64,000 nt of DNA, from positions 80,872,538 to 80,936,537 of the forward strand of contig CM039462.1 of the NCBI GenBank assembly GCA_022414725.1. Direction: 5' to 3'. The position numbers and the translations under genes were made by a program. This DNA is from Microglena sp. YARC (Eukaryota; Chlorophyta; Chlorophyceae; Chlamydomonadales; Chlamydomonadaceae). Under the pieces are notes generated by a model, which did no database searches, was not told where the DNA came from, and was given only the letters and a program-made list of their open reading frames with translations. This document shows positions 54,663-64,000 of this stretch, piece by piece. The stretch's first letter is position 1; every line of letters starts with the position of its first letter.

Positions 54663-55215
54663 TTTGTGGGGTGAGCACTGCCGCCATAAGGGGTCGGGGT
54701 GCATGTGGTGAAAGCAGTGCTCCTCTCTGCTGACCTGCGTGGTGGGGTAGGTGAGGTCGAGGTCAGAAGGCGGTGCATGGGAAATAGGTGTGTGGTGGTG
54801 GTGGTGGTGGTGGTGGTGGGGGGGGGGGGGGGTGAAGCACTGAGCACTGCCGCCATAAGAGGGTCGGGGTGCATGTGGTGAAAGCAGTGCTCCTCTCTGA
54901 TGACCTGCGTGGTGGGGTAGGTGAGGTCGAGGTCAGAAGGCGGTGCATGGGAAATATGTGTGTATATGTGTGTGGTGGTGGTAGTGGTGGTGGTGGTGGT
55001 GGTGGGGGGGATAAAGCTCTGAGCACTGCCGCCATAAGGGGTCGGGTGCATGTGGTGAAAGCAGTGCTCCTCTCTGCTGACTTGCGTGGTGGGGTAGGTG
55101 AGGTCGAGGTCAGAAGGCGGTGCATGGGAAATAGGTGTGTGGTGGTGGGGGTGGGGGTGGGGGGGGAGAAGCACTGAGCACTGCCGCCATTAGGGGTCGG
55201 GGTGCATGTCTCTGG
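54663..55215 (+). repeat. Tandem ~170-bp repeat with GTGGTGGTGG tails
   Basis: Three full copies start GAGCACTGCCGCCATAAG and contain GTGAAAGCAGTGCTCCTCTC and GGTGAGGTCGAGGTCAGAAG; a fourth is partial. Separated by (GTG)n and G runs. Confidence 0.9.
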
Positions 55216-55243
55216 CCTACTGCCTGGTTGGTGGGGTTCGCAG

Positions 55244-55306
55244 GAGACGTTGCTGGAATCCGTTCAATATTACAGAGGGAAGCCCCAGTTGACTCCGTTA
55301 GTGAGG
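55244..55306 (+). CDS. Second ankyrin-type exon, partial duplicate
   Basis: After TTCGCAG the frame reads GDVAGIRSILQREAPVDSVS, a diverged copy of the exon at 54370, and ends at GAG|GTGAGC. The front half of the repeat is missing, so this may be a non-functional duplicate. Confidence 0.5.
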
Positions 55307-55344
55307 TGAGCCTGCTTCTTACACATTGTTTCATGTTTAAGACT

Positions 55345-56465
55345 GGGTTTGTGGGCATGAGTTTGTGGGCGTGAGTTTGTGGGCGTGGGAGTTAGGGTTG
55401 GGGTAGATGGGTTTGTTGGCGTGAGTTTGTGGGCGTGGAAGTTAGGGTTGGGGGAGATGGGTTTGTGGGCATGAGTTTGTAGGCGTGGGAGTTAGGTTCG
55501 GTGGAAATGGGTTGGTAGGCGTGAGTTTGTGGGCGTGGAAGTTAGGGTTGGGGGAGATGGGTTTGTGGGCATGAGTTTGTTTGCGTGGGAGTTAGGGTTG
55601 GGGTAGATGGGTTTGTTGGCGTGAGTTTGTGGGCGTGGAAGTTAGGGTTGGGGGAGATGGGTTTGTGGGCATGAGTTTGTAGGCGTGGGAGTTAGGTTCG
55701 GTGGAAATGGGTTGGTAGGCGTGAGTTTGTGGGCGTGGAAGTTAGGGTTTGGGGAGATGGGTTTGTGGGCATGAGTTTGTTTGCGTGGGAGTTAGGGTAG
55801 GGGTAGATGGGTTTGTTGGCGTGAGTTTGTGGGCGTGGAAGTTAGGGTTTGGGGAGATGGGTTTGTGGGCATGAGTTTGTAGGCGTGGGAGTTAGGTTCG
55901 GTGGAAATGGGTTGGTAGGCGTGAGTTTGTGGGCGTGGAAGTTAGGGTTGGGGTAGATGGGTTTGTGGGCATGAGTTTGTTTGCGTGGGAGTTAGGGTTG
56001 GGGGAGATGGGTTTGTGGGCATGAGTTTGTAGGCGTGGGAGTAAGGTTCGGTGGAAATGGGTTGGTAGGCGTGAGTTTGTGGGCGTGGAAGTTAGGGTTG
56101 CGGGTGATGGGTTTGTGGGCATGAGTTTGTTTGCGTGGGAGTTAGGGTTGGGGTAGATGGGTTTGTTGGTGTGAGTTTGTGGGCGTGGAAGTTAGGGTTG
56201 GGGGAGATGGGTTTGTGGGCATGAGTTTGTAGGCGTGGGAGTTAGGTTCGGTTGAAATGGGTTGGTAGGCGTGAGTTTGTGGGCGTGGAAGTTAGGGTTG
56301 GGGGAGATGGGTTTGTTGGCATGAGTTTGTGGGCGTGGAAGTTAGGGTTGCGGGAGATGGGTTTGTGGGCATGAGTTTGTAGGCGTGGGAGTTAGGTTAA
56401 GTGGAAATGGGTTAGTAGGCGTGAGTTTGTGGGCATGGGAGTAAGGGTTGCGGGTGATGGGTTTG
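55345..56465 (+). repeat. ~50-bp G/T-rich minisatellite, ~22 copies
   Basis: Units such as GGGTTTGTGGGCATGAGTTT then GTAGGCGTGGGAGTTAGG alternate with GGTAGGCGTGAGTTTGTGGG variants, so the higher-order period is about 100-150 bp. It ends in a ~39-base G run. The strand is strongly G-rich. Confidence 0.9.
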
Positions 56466-56466
56466 T

Positions 56467-56505
<39 letters not shown>

Positions 56506-56509
56506 GTGC

Positions 56510-57130
56510 AGTTTGGGGGGGATGTCCACACACTCACTCGCCCACATCCACACACCCACTAACACACCCACACACACTATCTCTCCCTCACACACACACA
56601 CACACACACTACTCACCTACACACCCATACCCCTATAATCCCAAGCATCCTCCCCAACTCCGTATCCTCACACCCACTTCATCATTGCACCTGACCCCCC
56701 CCACACCCACACACACCCCACCCACCCACACACACTACTCACCTGTACACCAATACCCCTAAAATCCCAAGCATTCTCCCCAACTCCGTACCCTTACACC
56801 CACTTCATCATTGCACCTAACACACACACACACACGCACACACATCTACACACATAAACCCAAACCCTGTAGTCCACAACCGCACACCCACACCCATGAC
56901 CCCTTGTACACGCCCATGCAGGCAAGTGCACGCCCATGCATGTCAAAGTCCATAGCCCTCACACCAAACAACCTCACTCTCTTACACGTACACACAGACT
57001 ACTTAGCCTAACACCCCCACCTGAACCCTGAACCCCATCCCCAGACCCAACCCCAACCCCTCAGACATCCCCCAAACTGAGCCCCCACCCCACTATTCAT
57101 GCACACGCACGTACACACATGCACACATTC
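56510..57130. repeat. CACACA- and CACCCA-rich intronic DNA
   Basis: Irregular ACACACC/ACCCACAC sequence, with one ~125-bp duplicated block (ATAATCCCAAGCATCCTCCC and AAAATCCCAAGCATTCTCCC). No exon seen. Confidence 0.7.
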
Positions 57131-57224
57131 TATAACTTATGAACCACATCCTTGTCCAATCCCATTTCAGCTCCTACAAAATAGCGCCCACTTGTCACCA
57201 CGCACCAACACTTCCACACAAATG

Positions 57225-57575
57225 TACACAGTCGTACACACAAACACAGTCGTACACACAAACACAGTCGTACACACAAACACAGTCGTACACACAAACA
57301 CAGTCGTACACAGCCGAACACACAAACACAGTCGTACACACAAACACAGTCGTACACAGTCGTACACACAAACACAGTCGTACACACAAACACAGTCGTA
57401 CACAGTCGTACACACAAACACAGTCGTACACGCAAACACAGTCGTACACACAAACACAGTCGTACACAGTCGTACACACAAACACAGTCATACACAGTCG
57501 TACACACAAACACAGTCGTACACAGTCGTACACACAAACACAGTCGTACACAGTCGTACACAGTCGTACACACAA
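57225..57575 (+). repeat. 18-bp minisatellite CACAGTCGTACACACAAA
   Basis: About 20 units, some shortened to CACAGTCGTA. Open in several frames on both strands; not a gene. Confidence 0.95.
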
Positions 57576-57674
57576 ATGCACGAATACGCAGGAATGCATG
57601 ATGGTCATGTATGTCCATGCCATGCCTATGTCTACACACCCTCACCCACTAATCATCATACATACACCTGATCC

Positions 57675-57857
57675 CGTTTTGACGACTGGTAGAGCACGTT
57701 GAAACAAGGTGCTGGGTTTGGACCCCTATGGGTATGCTTAAATGTTTGCGGCCGCTGTCAACCGCCATGGTAGCTTTGTCCAGGTGAAGTAGCAGCCCCT
57801 TCTCTACCTCTTAAGATGGGGCTCCCTGAATACGACGCCCCACCAGGCGTTATCTTA
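57675..57857 (+). mobile_element. tRNA-headed SINE, plus strand, diverged head
   Basis: The head has GACTGGTAGAGCACG and GGGTTTGGACCCC. The body has GCGGCCGCTGTCAACCGCCA, and the 3' end is ACGCCCCACCAGGCGTTATC. Confidence 0.8.
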
Positions 57858-58640
57858 CATACACTGACACTGATGCACACACCCATGCATCATAATACCC
57901 ACACAATGCATATCACTTCCCAAAATGGTGTATCAAACGCACACACTACTTCCACGCCCTCACATACCCACACCCACACACTCTGCCATTTGTAGGCAGT
58001 CACAACCACACAACGACACGCACGCACCCACATCCGGACACCCACAATCTAACACCGATGCCGACTCACACACAATCCTACACCCACATGCACACGCACA
58101 CACAAACATATGCCCCACCCCACCCACCCCCATCCCCCACACCCCAAAAAGCAACCAAACCATACCAAACCAAACCAAAACAAACCAAAACAAACCAAAA
58201 CAAACCAACACTCGCACCTCCACCTCTGCACACCCACATCCACACCCACACCCACGTGCACCATGACACCTATACACTCAAGCTCCCTCCCCCACTCCAC
58301 ATCAGAAAATGATTATGAAATCCCAATATTTGTCCTAAGGTATCTGCACTCTCTTGCTTCTGCGCATGGCCAAGTTGGTCCCATGCCATATCACGTCACC
58401 AAGGTGTAAGACCACACAGTACATATTATGATGTTGCATAGATGGAATGGTGACATGTGATTGTGTCAAGGGCAGGTTCAATGCAGAAGCTAGCTAGCTA
58501 GCTAGTATATATTTTGCACTCCTTACTCTAGGCGCTTCACTCCTCGCACTCTTATTAGACTATTGATATATATTACTACACTCCTCATACTCCCATTGGA
58601 CTTACTATACTTGATTACTAATCTCTTCATACTCCCATTG

Positions 58641-58655
58641 GACGATTTATATATA

Positions 58656-58718
<63 letters not shown>
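58641..58718. repeat. (AT)n microsatellite
   Basis: About 78 bp of TATATA. It lies about 40 bp before the next ankyrin exon. Confidence 0.98.
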
Positions 58719-58759
58719 TTACTGGCCTTCCAAATCCCTTATTTCAATGCATGTGGTAG

Positions 58760-58859
58760 GATGGATGGACTGCCCTCATCTGTGCTGCTAGCAAAGGCCG
58801 TGCCAGAGTGCACCAAGCACTGCTGGAGAAAGTGCGCTGATCCAGAAGCCAAGGACAAG
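58760..58859 (+). CDS. Ankyrin-repeat exon with a one-base frameshift
   Basis: Acceptor GGTAG|GATGGA, donor AAG|GTGAGT. It reads DGWTALICAASKGRARVHQA then LLEK; after an extra T at 58833 the frame would continue as GADPEAKDK. Without that base the exon is 99 bp, exactly one 33-residue ankyrin repeat. Either the copy is dead or the base is a sequencing or assembly error. Confidence 0.7.
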
Positions 58860-58879
58860 GTGAGTTTTAAGATTTAGGG

Positions 58880-59220
58880 TTTACACACACACAGACTCAG
58901 ACACACACAGAAAACCAACCCCGCCCCCCCCCCCCCCCCCCCCCCCCATGACACACACAACACACGCAACACACACACAACGTCCGTCCCCCACCCACAC
59001 ACCCAAACCACCCACACCCACATACATAACGTACCACACATGCACCCACACCCACAATACACACGCCTATAATGTACACACACCATATATACACACATAA
59101 CGTACACCCAACACACGGGCATAACTTACACCGCTCACATTGATACACACATCCACCCATAAAAACACCCACACAATGTCCCTCCCGTGTTCCCGCTGGT
59201 GGTTGTGGCTTATCTTGTGT
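58880..59220. repeat. Intronic CA-rich DNA with C run
   Basis: Similar in make-up and order to 47170-47610 (ACACAC, C run, ATAACGTACACCCAACACAC), which also follows an ankyrin exon. The two intron starts are therefore duplicates. Confidence 0.7.
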
Positions 59221-59306
59221 CAACCACACAAACCCTAACTTCCGGTGTTAGTTCAAATTTTATTACATGATACACACAAAACCAAAGCACACTACTATGT
59301 ACAAAA

Positions 59307-59522
59307 CATCCCCCCTGTCAAGAAACGGCGAGGAAGGATTCGGCGAGGAAGGTGTACAGCCTGAAGCGAGTGATGCTGACCATGTGAAGCTGACGCTGGC
59401 AAGATTTCCTGGATTCGCTGCTCTGCCGGCTCTGAGCTGCCAGCGTCAGCTTCACATGGTCAGCATCACTCGTTTCAGGCTGTACACCCTTCCTCGCCGT
59501 TTCTTTACAGGGGGGAAACATC
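59307..59522. other. Long inverted repeat (hairpin), ~80-bp arms
   Basis: Left arm (59307-59400) and right arm (59439-59522) are complementary: AAGAAACGGCGAGGAAGG ... GATGCTGACCATGTGAAGCT on the left against AGCTTCACATGGTCAGCATC ... CCTTCCTCGCCGTTTCTT on the right. The left arm has one extra 15-bp duplication (ATTCGGCGAGGAAGG). The spacer is about 38 bp. A transcript would fold into a long near-perfect stem. Confidence 0.9.
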
Positions 59523-59589
59523 ACCGAACCAAGGCTTTTATTTTGACTTTGTTTCTAGTTGAAGCAATAACTCGTTGTTTATTGACATG

Positions 59590-59735
59590 CATGCAGACAC
59601 CCTACCCCAGCCCATCCCGCCAAACCCAACCCAATCCAACCCCAAATAAACCATCCCACCCCACTCAACCCCACCCCAACTCCCCAACCCACACCCCAAC
59701 CCAGCCCAACCCAACTCACCTCAAACACCTGCATC
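59590..59735. repeat. CCCAACCCAA-type repeat
   Basis: Irregular C/A-rich short repeats (CCAACCCAACCCAATCC). No coding signal. Confidence 0.8.
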
Positions 59736-59744
59736 TGAGGAGGA

Positions 59745-60245
59745 AACAGACATGAGAGAGCTGAGAGAGGTGACATGGTGTAAAAAGGCATGAGAGAGCT
59801 GAGAGAAGTGACATGGTGTACAGAGGCATGAGAGAGCTGAGAGAAGTGACATGGTGTAAAGAGGCATGAGAGAGCTGAGAGAAGTGACATGGTGTAAAGA
59901 GGCATGAGAGAGCTGAGAGAAGTGACATGGTGTATACAGGCATGAAAGGGCTGAGAGAAGTGACATGGTGTATACAGCATGAGAGGGCTGAGAGAAGTGA
60001 CATGGTGTAAAGAGGCATGAGAGAGCTGAGAGAAGTGACATGGTGTATACAGCATGAGAGGGCTGAGAGAAGTGACATGGTGTAAACAGGCATGAGAGGG
60101 CTGCGAGATATGACATGGTGTAAACAGGCATGAGAGAGCTGAGAGAACTCCAATGGTGTATACAGGCATGAGAGAGCTGAGAGAACTCCAATGGTGTATA
60201 CAGGCATGAAAGGGCTGAGAGAAGTGACATGGTGTATACAGGCAG
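59745..60245 (+). repeat. ~38-bp minisatellite, ~13 copies
   Basis: The unit is GGCATGAGAGAGCTGAGAGA followed by AGTGACATGGTGTAAAGA; variants differ in TGTATACA and in CTCCA for GTGACA. Minus-strand frames are translations of the array. Confidence 0.95.
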
Positions 60246-60649
60246 GAGAGAGTACTTATTGTTAGCATGCTCCATACAACAAGTGGTGTCGTGTTTGTGT
60301 GTATTGTCGTGTACAAGTTTAACAGTCACCAGTGCAGAGTCAACCAGTTTTTTTTTCGAATCTGAAAGTGGTTTTTTCTAGCTTTTTAGGGCCATTTGGG
60401 GCAACAAAAACAGTTTTAAATACCTTTTTACAACGACATTTTCGCCAAAACGGGGTCAAAACGGGGTCAAACCATATTTGTTGGTAAAAAAAGCCTGGTC
60501 ATTAATGTTCCTGTACCTAGACACTCCGTGCTTAAAGCTTCCATCCAAGTGTTTGGAACTTACTTACCTTCCACACACTTACCCCTTATTTACCTTGCAC
60601 ACCCCTCATTTACCTTCCACACTTACCCCTCATTACAATGCACGAGTAG

Positions 60650-60754
60650 GTAGCAGATGGCGACACAGCGCTCATCAAGGCTGCTGGTAATGGCCATTTA
60701 AAGTGCATCGTGGCACTCTGGGTGAAAAAAGCTAATGCACAGGCCACAAACAAT
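60650..60754 (+). CDS. Ankyrin-repeat exon
   Basis: Acceptor GAGTAG|GTAGCA, donor AAT|GTGAGT, phase 0 at both ends, 35 codons: VADGDTALIKAAGNGHLKCI then VALWVKKANAQATNN. DGDTALIKAAGNGHLKCI is a textbook ankyrin first helix pair. It would join in frame to the exon at 58760 if that frameshift were corrected. Confidence 0.75.
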
Positions 60755-61189
60755 GTGAGTTGACTCGGTCACAGTTGTTGGAACAAAATATATGATGTAT
60801 GCTATTTGCCTCATGTGTATATGCTATTTGTCTCATCCTCACTTCTCACCCACGTACCCACCCCCCATCCCACACAAGCACAAGCACAAACACATACCAC
60901 CCCCACCCCACACACAGACATCAACACATCCACAAACACACCCACTCAAACACCCACACTCGCAACCAAACTCGCACCAGCACACACAGCAACATTACCA
61001 CACATCGGCCTCATCATCACTTCCCACCCTTCCACCCACACGCCTAACCTTGCTTTGACCCCCCCTCATCCATCCGCCCAACTTGCCGCCCAGCACTGAT
61101 GCTTTGTAACCTGAATTGTTGCAAGTGTTGACCAAGTCTACATCATATATATAGCCCCATTATAATGCGGCTTCTGCAATAATAATTAT

Positions 61190-61205
61190 AATACTAGTAG
61201 TAATA

Positions 61206-61256
<51 letters not shown>

Positions 61257-61300
61257 CTAGTAGTAATAATAATAATAATAATAATAATAATCGAGGGGGG
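61190..61300. repeat. (ATT)n microsatellite
   Basis: ATT/AAT triplets over about 110 bp with TACTAGTAGTAATAAT at both edges, making an imperfect palindrome. Confidence 0.95.
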
Positions 61301-61735
61301 GCAGAAAACAAAATATATGGCCCCATGCCCCGTATGTATAGAAGCTTGTTGAGAGGATGAAGAATCTGGTCTTTTTTTTTTTTGCCCAGTAGGAAAAACG
61401 TTATGGGCCTCCAAAGTTGGGGGTGGGGGGGGGGGGGGAGAGAAAACTGGAATTTAAGAAAAAACAGGTACATTTCAAGATGTTTTTCATAGCCCAGAGC
61501 ATGACATGGGAGTGGAACTGGGATGTTCCTGTACTAAAGACCAGTCTCCATTGGTGCTATTAGGGCTTCCTCCCCCCCCAACCCAACCCAACCCCCAACC
61601 CCAACCTCAAACCAACCCAGCATTACAAAACGAGGAAGTACAGATTCCGCAACGAACGTACTGGTGCATGCTCTTCTTTCTTCCCATCTCTTCATTCTAT
61701 CTGGGACCATTTCATGTTATTTTATGGACCCCTTC

Positions 61736-62584
61736 GCTTCTAGCATCGAATGTGACGAGTGCGGACGGGAATTGTTGAATAGGCACCCTGCGAACGTCGC
61801 GGGGCACAAGAACTCAAAGGAGTCTTGGCCCTTGTGTGATGGTGTCCCCCAAAAGCAGGCACAACTTCCAAAAGCAGGTGCACAGAGAGATGAGTCGTTG
61901 GTATGTAAAGTTCAAGGCTGTAAAAAGAGTGTGAAGATGTCATCCATGCGACTACATGTGGCTGGTCACATCTTTGAGGCGTGAATGTATCAATGTCAAC
62001 GGTGTGTCAGCATGTGCTGCTGAGGCTTGTGGCTTTTGCGGTGTTGTCTGCCATGACAGAAGCTCTGGTGTGTGCAATGTGGGCTTGAAGAAGGGATCCA
62101 CCTCACACATAATAGTGGTGACGTTTTTATGCCCTCAAGTTTACAAGATGTCCTACACTTCTGTTAAGAAGTGATCTACAGCCAACCCATGTACCAATAG
62201 GCCTGTTGCATGCCCTATCTGCCTTTCTGATCCTGGCATGACCTGCAAGTACGTGTGGAGCTACCACTTCCGTCATTACATGCAGTCTGTCCACCCAGCC
62301 CAGAAACTCAGCACGGACGACATTGAGACATTCGCCCTGAGTGTGGCTGAGTTTAAGGGGGTCATTGGCAAGGAGCAAAAGTCTAAAAGGCGTGATCAAA
62401 AAGTGCAAGAGGCGCAAGATCTATTGCAGTCTGAGGCAGTCCTAGTAGAGGTTCCGGCTATGTTCTGGAGTAGGGTGGTTAATAAAGAAGAAGGAGAGGA
62501 AGAGGGAGGGGAAGGAGGAGAGGTAGAGGAGGGTGATGAGGATGAGGACGAGGATGAGGATGACCCCATGGCCCACTGGTGCTA
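61736..62584 (+). pseudogene. Cys/His zinc-binding module with acidic tail, frame-broken
   Basis: After acceptor CTTCTAG: IECDECGRELLNRHPANVAG, LVCKVQGCKKSVKMSSMRLH and VAGHI in one frame. A shift near 61980 leads to EACGFCGVVCHDRSSGVCNV and VTFLCPQVYKMSYTSVKK, a TGA at 62172, then NPCTNRPVACPICLSDPGM and YVWSYHFRHYMQSVHP. It ends in an acidic run (EDEDEDEDDPMAHWC) and TAA at 62582-62584. The paired Cys/His sets (CDEC; CGFCG; CPIC...H..SVHP) look like a multi-zinc-finger domain that I associate with transposon-derived proteins in fungi and algae; the family name is uncertain. AATAAA follows at about 62596. Likely a decayed 3' exon, or sequence errors. Confidence 0.6.
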
Positions 62585-62609
62585 AACCTCTAGGATAAAT
62601 AAAAAGGTT

Positions 62610-63051
62610 GGTCGTCTAGGTGATTGGTTGCAATAGTTCGAGTATGTGATTCATATTGGCTGAGCATGAGATTAAGATAGACCAAGCATTTTAATTTTAC
62701 AGGCTATGGCATATTAGGGGGCTGGGGACCCTAAACCCCAGGCCCTACCTCTCATGTAACATTGATGGTGATGATGCACTTCGTCCGTGCGCCCACAAGC
62801 GCTGATTGTATTTTCTTATTTGATTTTTCTTTCTCCATATAGGGTGCATGGTTATGGGAGCAGCACCATTAGATATGCTTTTTCAAACTATACAAACTAT
62901 ACAAAATACATGTCCTACTTTGACCCCCTAATTATTATTTGTGGGAGGAGATAATGGCCTTCAAGTGGGTTTCGGAGCAGGGGGGTGGGTGGGTGGGTGG
63001 TAAACTCAGCCTTCTGTAGGAAAAATGGGCATGGGGTAGGAGATTTGTTTT

Positions 63052-63084
<33 letters not shown>

Positions 63085-63350
63085 TATAATAATAATATTA
63101 ATAAGAATAATAACATCAACAATTCTTATGATGATGATGATGATGATAATAATTATTATAATAATCAGGAGGTAGCATCCTCTACGAAAAGTTGATTCAA
63201 GCCGATTGATGTATTCCGACTGTAGGATGTATATGATATAATTATTTGCGATTTATTGAGCATGTTTTCAGATTTTTCAGGGCACTTTATTTACGGGGGG
63301 GGGGGGGGGGGGATGAGGGGGGGTCAGCCTTCATTGTTTTTTGCTAACTT
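62610..63350. other. No gene; homopolymers and short repeats
   Basis: Unassigned sequence with a C run (63054-63082), AAT/GAT triplets (63085-63170) and a G run (63294-63312). Confidence 0.6.
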
Positions 63351-63360
63351 TTACTCAGAC

Positions 63361-63578
63361 CTCCAAATGCAATTCTGAGACACCCATGAGTAGGCCATGG
63401 TAAGGGCAGTCCAATGGCACCACTTTGGACCTTGTGCAATAAGTATATATACACCCCAAACCCAAACCCACCACTCCATACACAGCCCATTCCAAATGCA
63501 ATTATAAGACCACCCATGAGTAGGCCTTAGTAAGGGCAGTCCGTTGGAAACACTTTGACCTCGTGCAATAAGTATATA
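63361..63578. repeat. Tandem duplication, ~125-bp unit
   Basis: Two copies of CCAAATGCAATT...CCCATGAGTAGGCC and GTAAGGGCAGTCC...GTGCAATAAGTATATA, with about 90% agreement by eye. Confidence 0.85.
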
Positions 63579-63748
63579 CCCCCCCACACCCACACCACCC
63601 ACCCACCCACCCAACCCACACACAAACCGACAGCACCCGAATCGAATTGAAACGTTGCCGTTCTTCTGTTCCTTTCTTTTTCCATGCCTCTCGGCATTCC
63701 CTTCCTGTCTTTTTGTCTCTTTCTTCCTTTCTTCTTTCTGTATGCAAG

Positions 63749-63954
63749 ATGATGCTGAAGCTCGTCTGTCCAATGGACCGGCCTGCAAACGTGAGCGCCC
63801 AGCGGGCGATACATCAGATTTCTGGATTTGCGCTTGTCTCGGCAAGTTCGATCATGGTGCAGAACTGGTTTTTGACTGTCGTGTGATCCCTGCACTACAA
63901 ATCCGAGGACGCCATTGTTTGCGCCATACTGCAAACCCTCTGAATCATATCTAA
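63749..63954 (+). CDS. Candidate exon of an unrecognised gene
   Basis: A strong pyrimidine tract (63700-63740, CTTTCTTCCTTTCTTCTTTC) leads to GCAAG; the frame then reads DDAEARLSNGPACKRERPAG and SDFWICACLGKFDHGAELVF before a stop at 63952. Codon pattern and acceptor look real, but no domain is recognised and the window ends soon after in a G run. Confidence 0.35.
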
Positions 63955-64000
63955 GTTGATAAAAAAGGTATTTATATTTAAAGGGGGGGGGGGGGGGGGG

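Overview
This is a nuclear window from a eukaryotic green alga. A chlorophyte of the Chlamydomonadales/volvocine type is the best guess, from three things seen: a secreted pherophorin-type protein (37707-40944), genes broken into short exons by GT-AG introns full of micro- and minisatellites, and copia-like retroelements. No species can be named from this sequence. No rRNA gene, bona fide tRNA gene, operon or CRISPR array was found.

Layout. 1-11600 holds only repeats: minisatellites, hAT-type MITEs with 8-bp target duplications, long-TIR foldback MITEs, tRNA-headed SINEs, LINE 3' ends, and four head-to-tail copies of a minus-strand Helitron-like element (8854-11279). 11610-13072 is the 3' part of a LINE (RNase H, zinc finger, PD..EL nuclease-like region). 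13073-23573 is a decayed Ty1/copia element (A) that has taken in at least six later insertions: two MITEs, two further LTR elements (B and C), and a 218-bp retroposon; element B itself carries a 297-bp retroposon.

Genes. 25993-31497 is a six-exon gene with the signature blocks of plant TIME FOR COFFEE (TIC). 37707-40944 is a six-exon single-domain pherophorin-like gene. 43509-49299 is a phase-consistent exon chain for an alpha-helical protein resembling MLKL/HeLo-type N-terminal bundles. It is followed, in the same orientation, by ankyrin-repeat exons (54370-60754) and a decayed Cys/His zinc-binding module (61736-62584). These may be one large gene or several related ones; some parts carry frameshifts. 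A lone candidate exon lies near 63749.

How the parts relate. The SINEs and the LINE share a 3'-terminal hairpin ending in GGCGTTAT, so the LINE machinery probably mobilises the SINEs. The three LTR families look copia-like. The introns of the helical/ankyrin gene are built almost wholly of tandem arrays, two of which end exactly at a 3' splice site. Most of the long open frames in the window are translations of such arrays, not genes.
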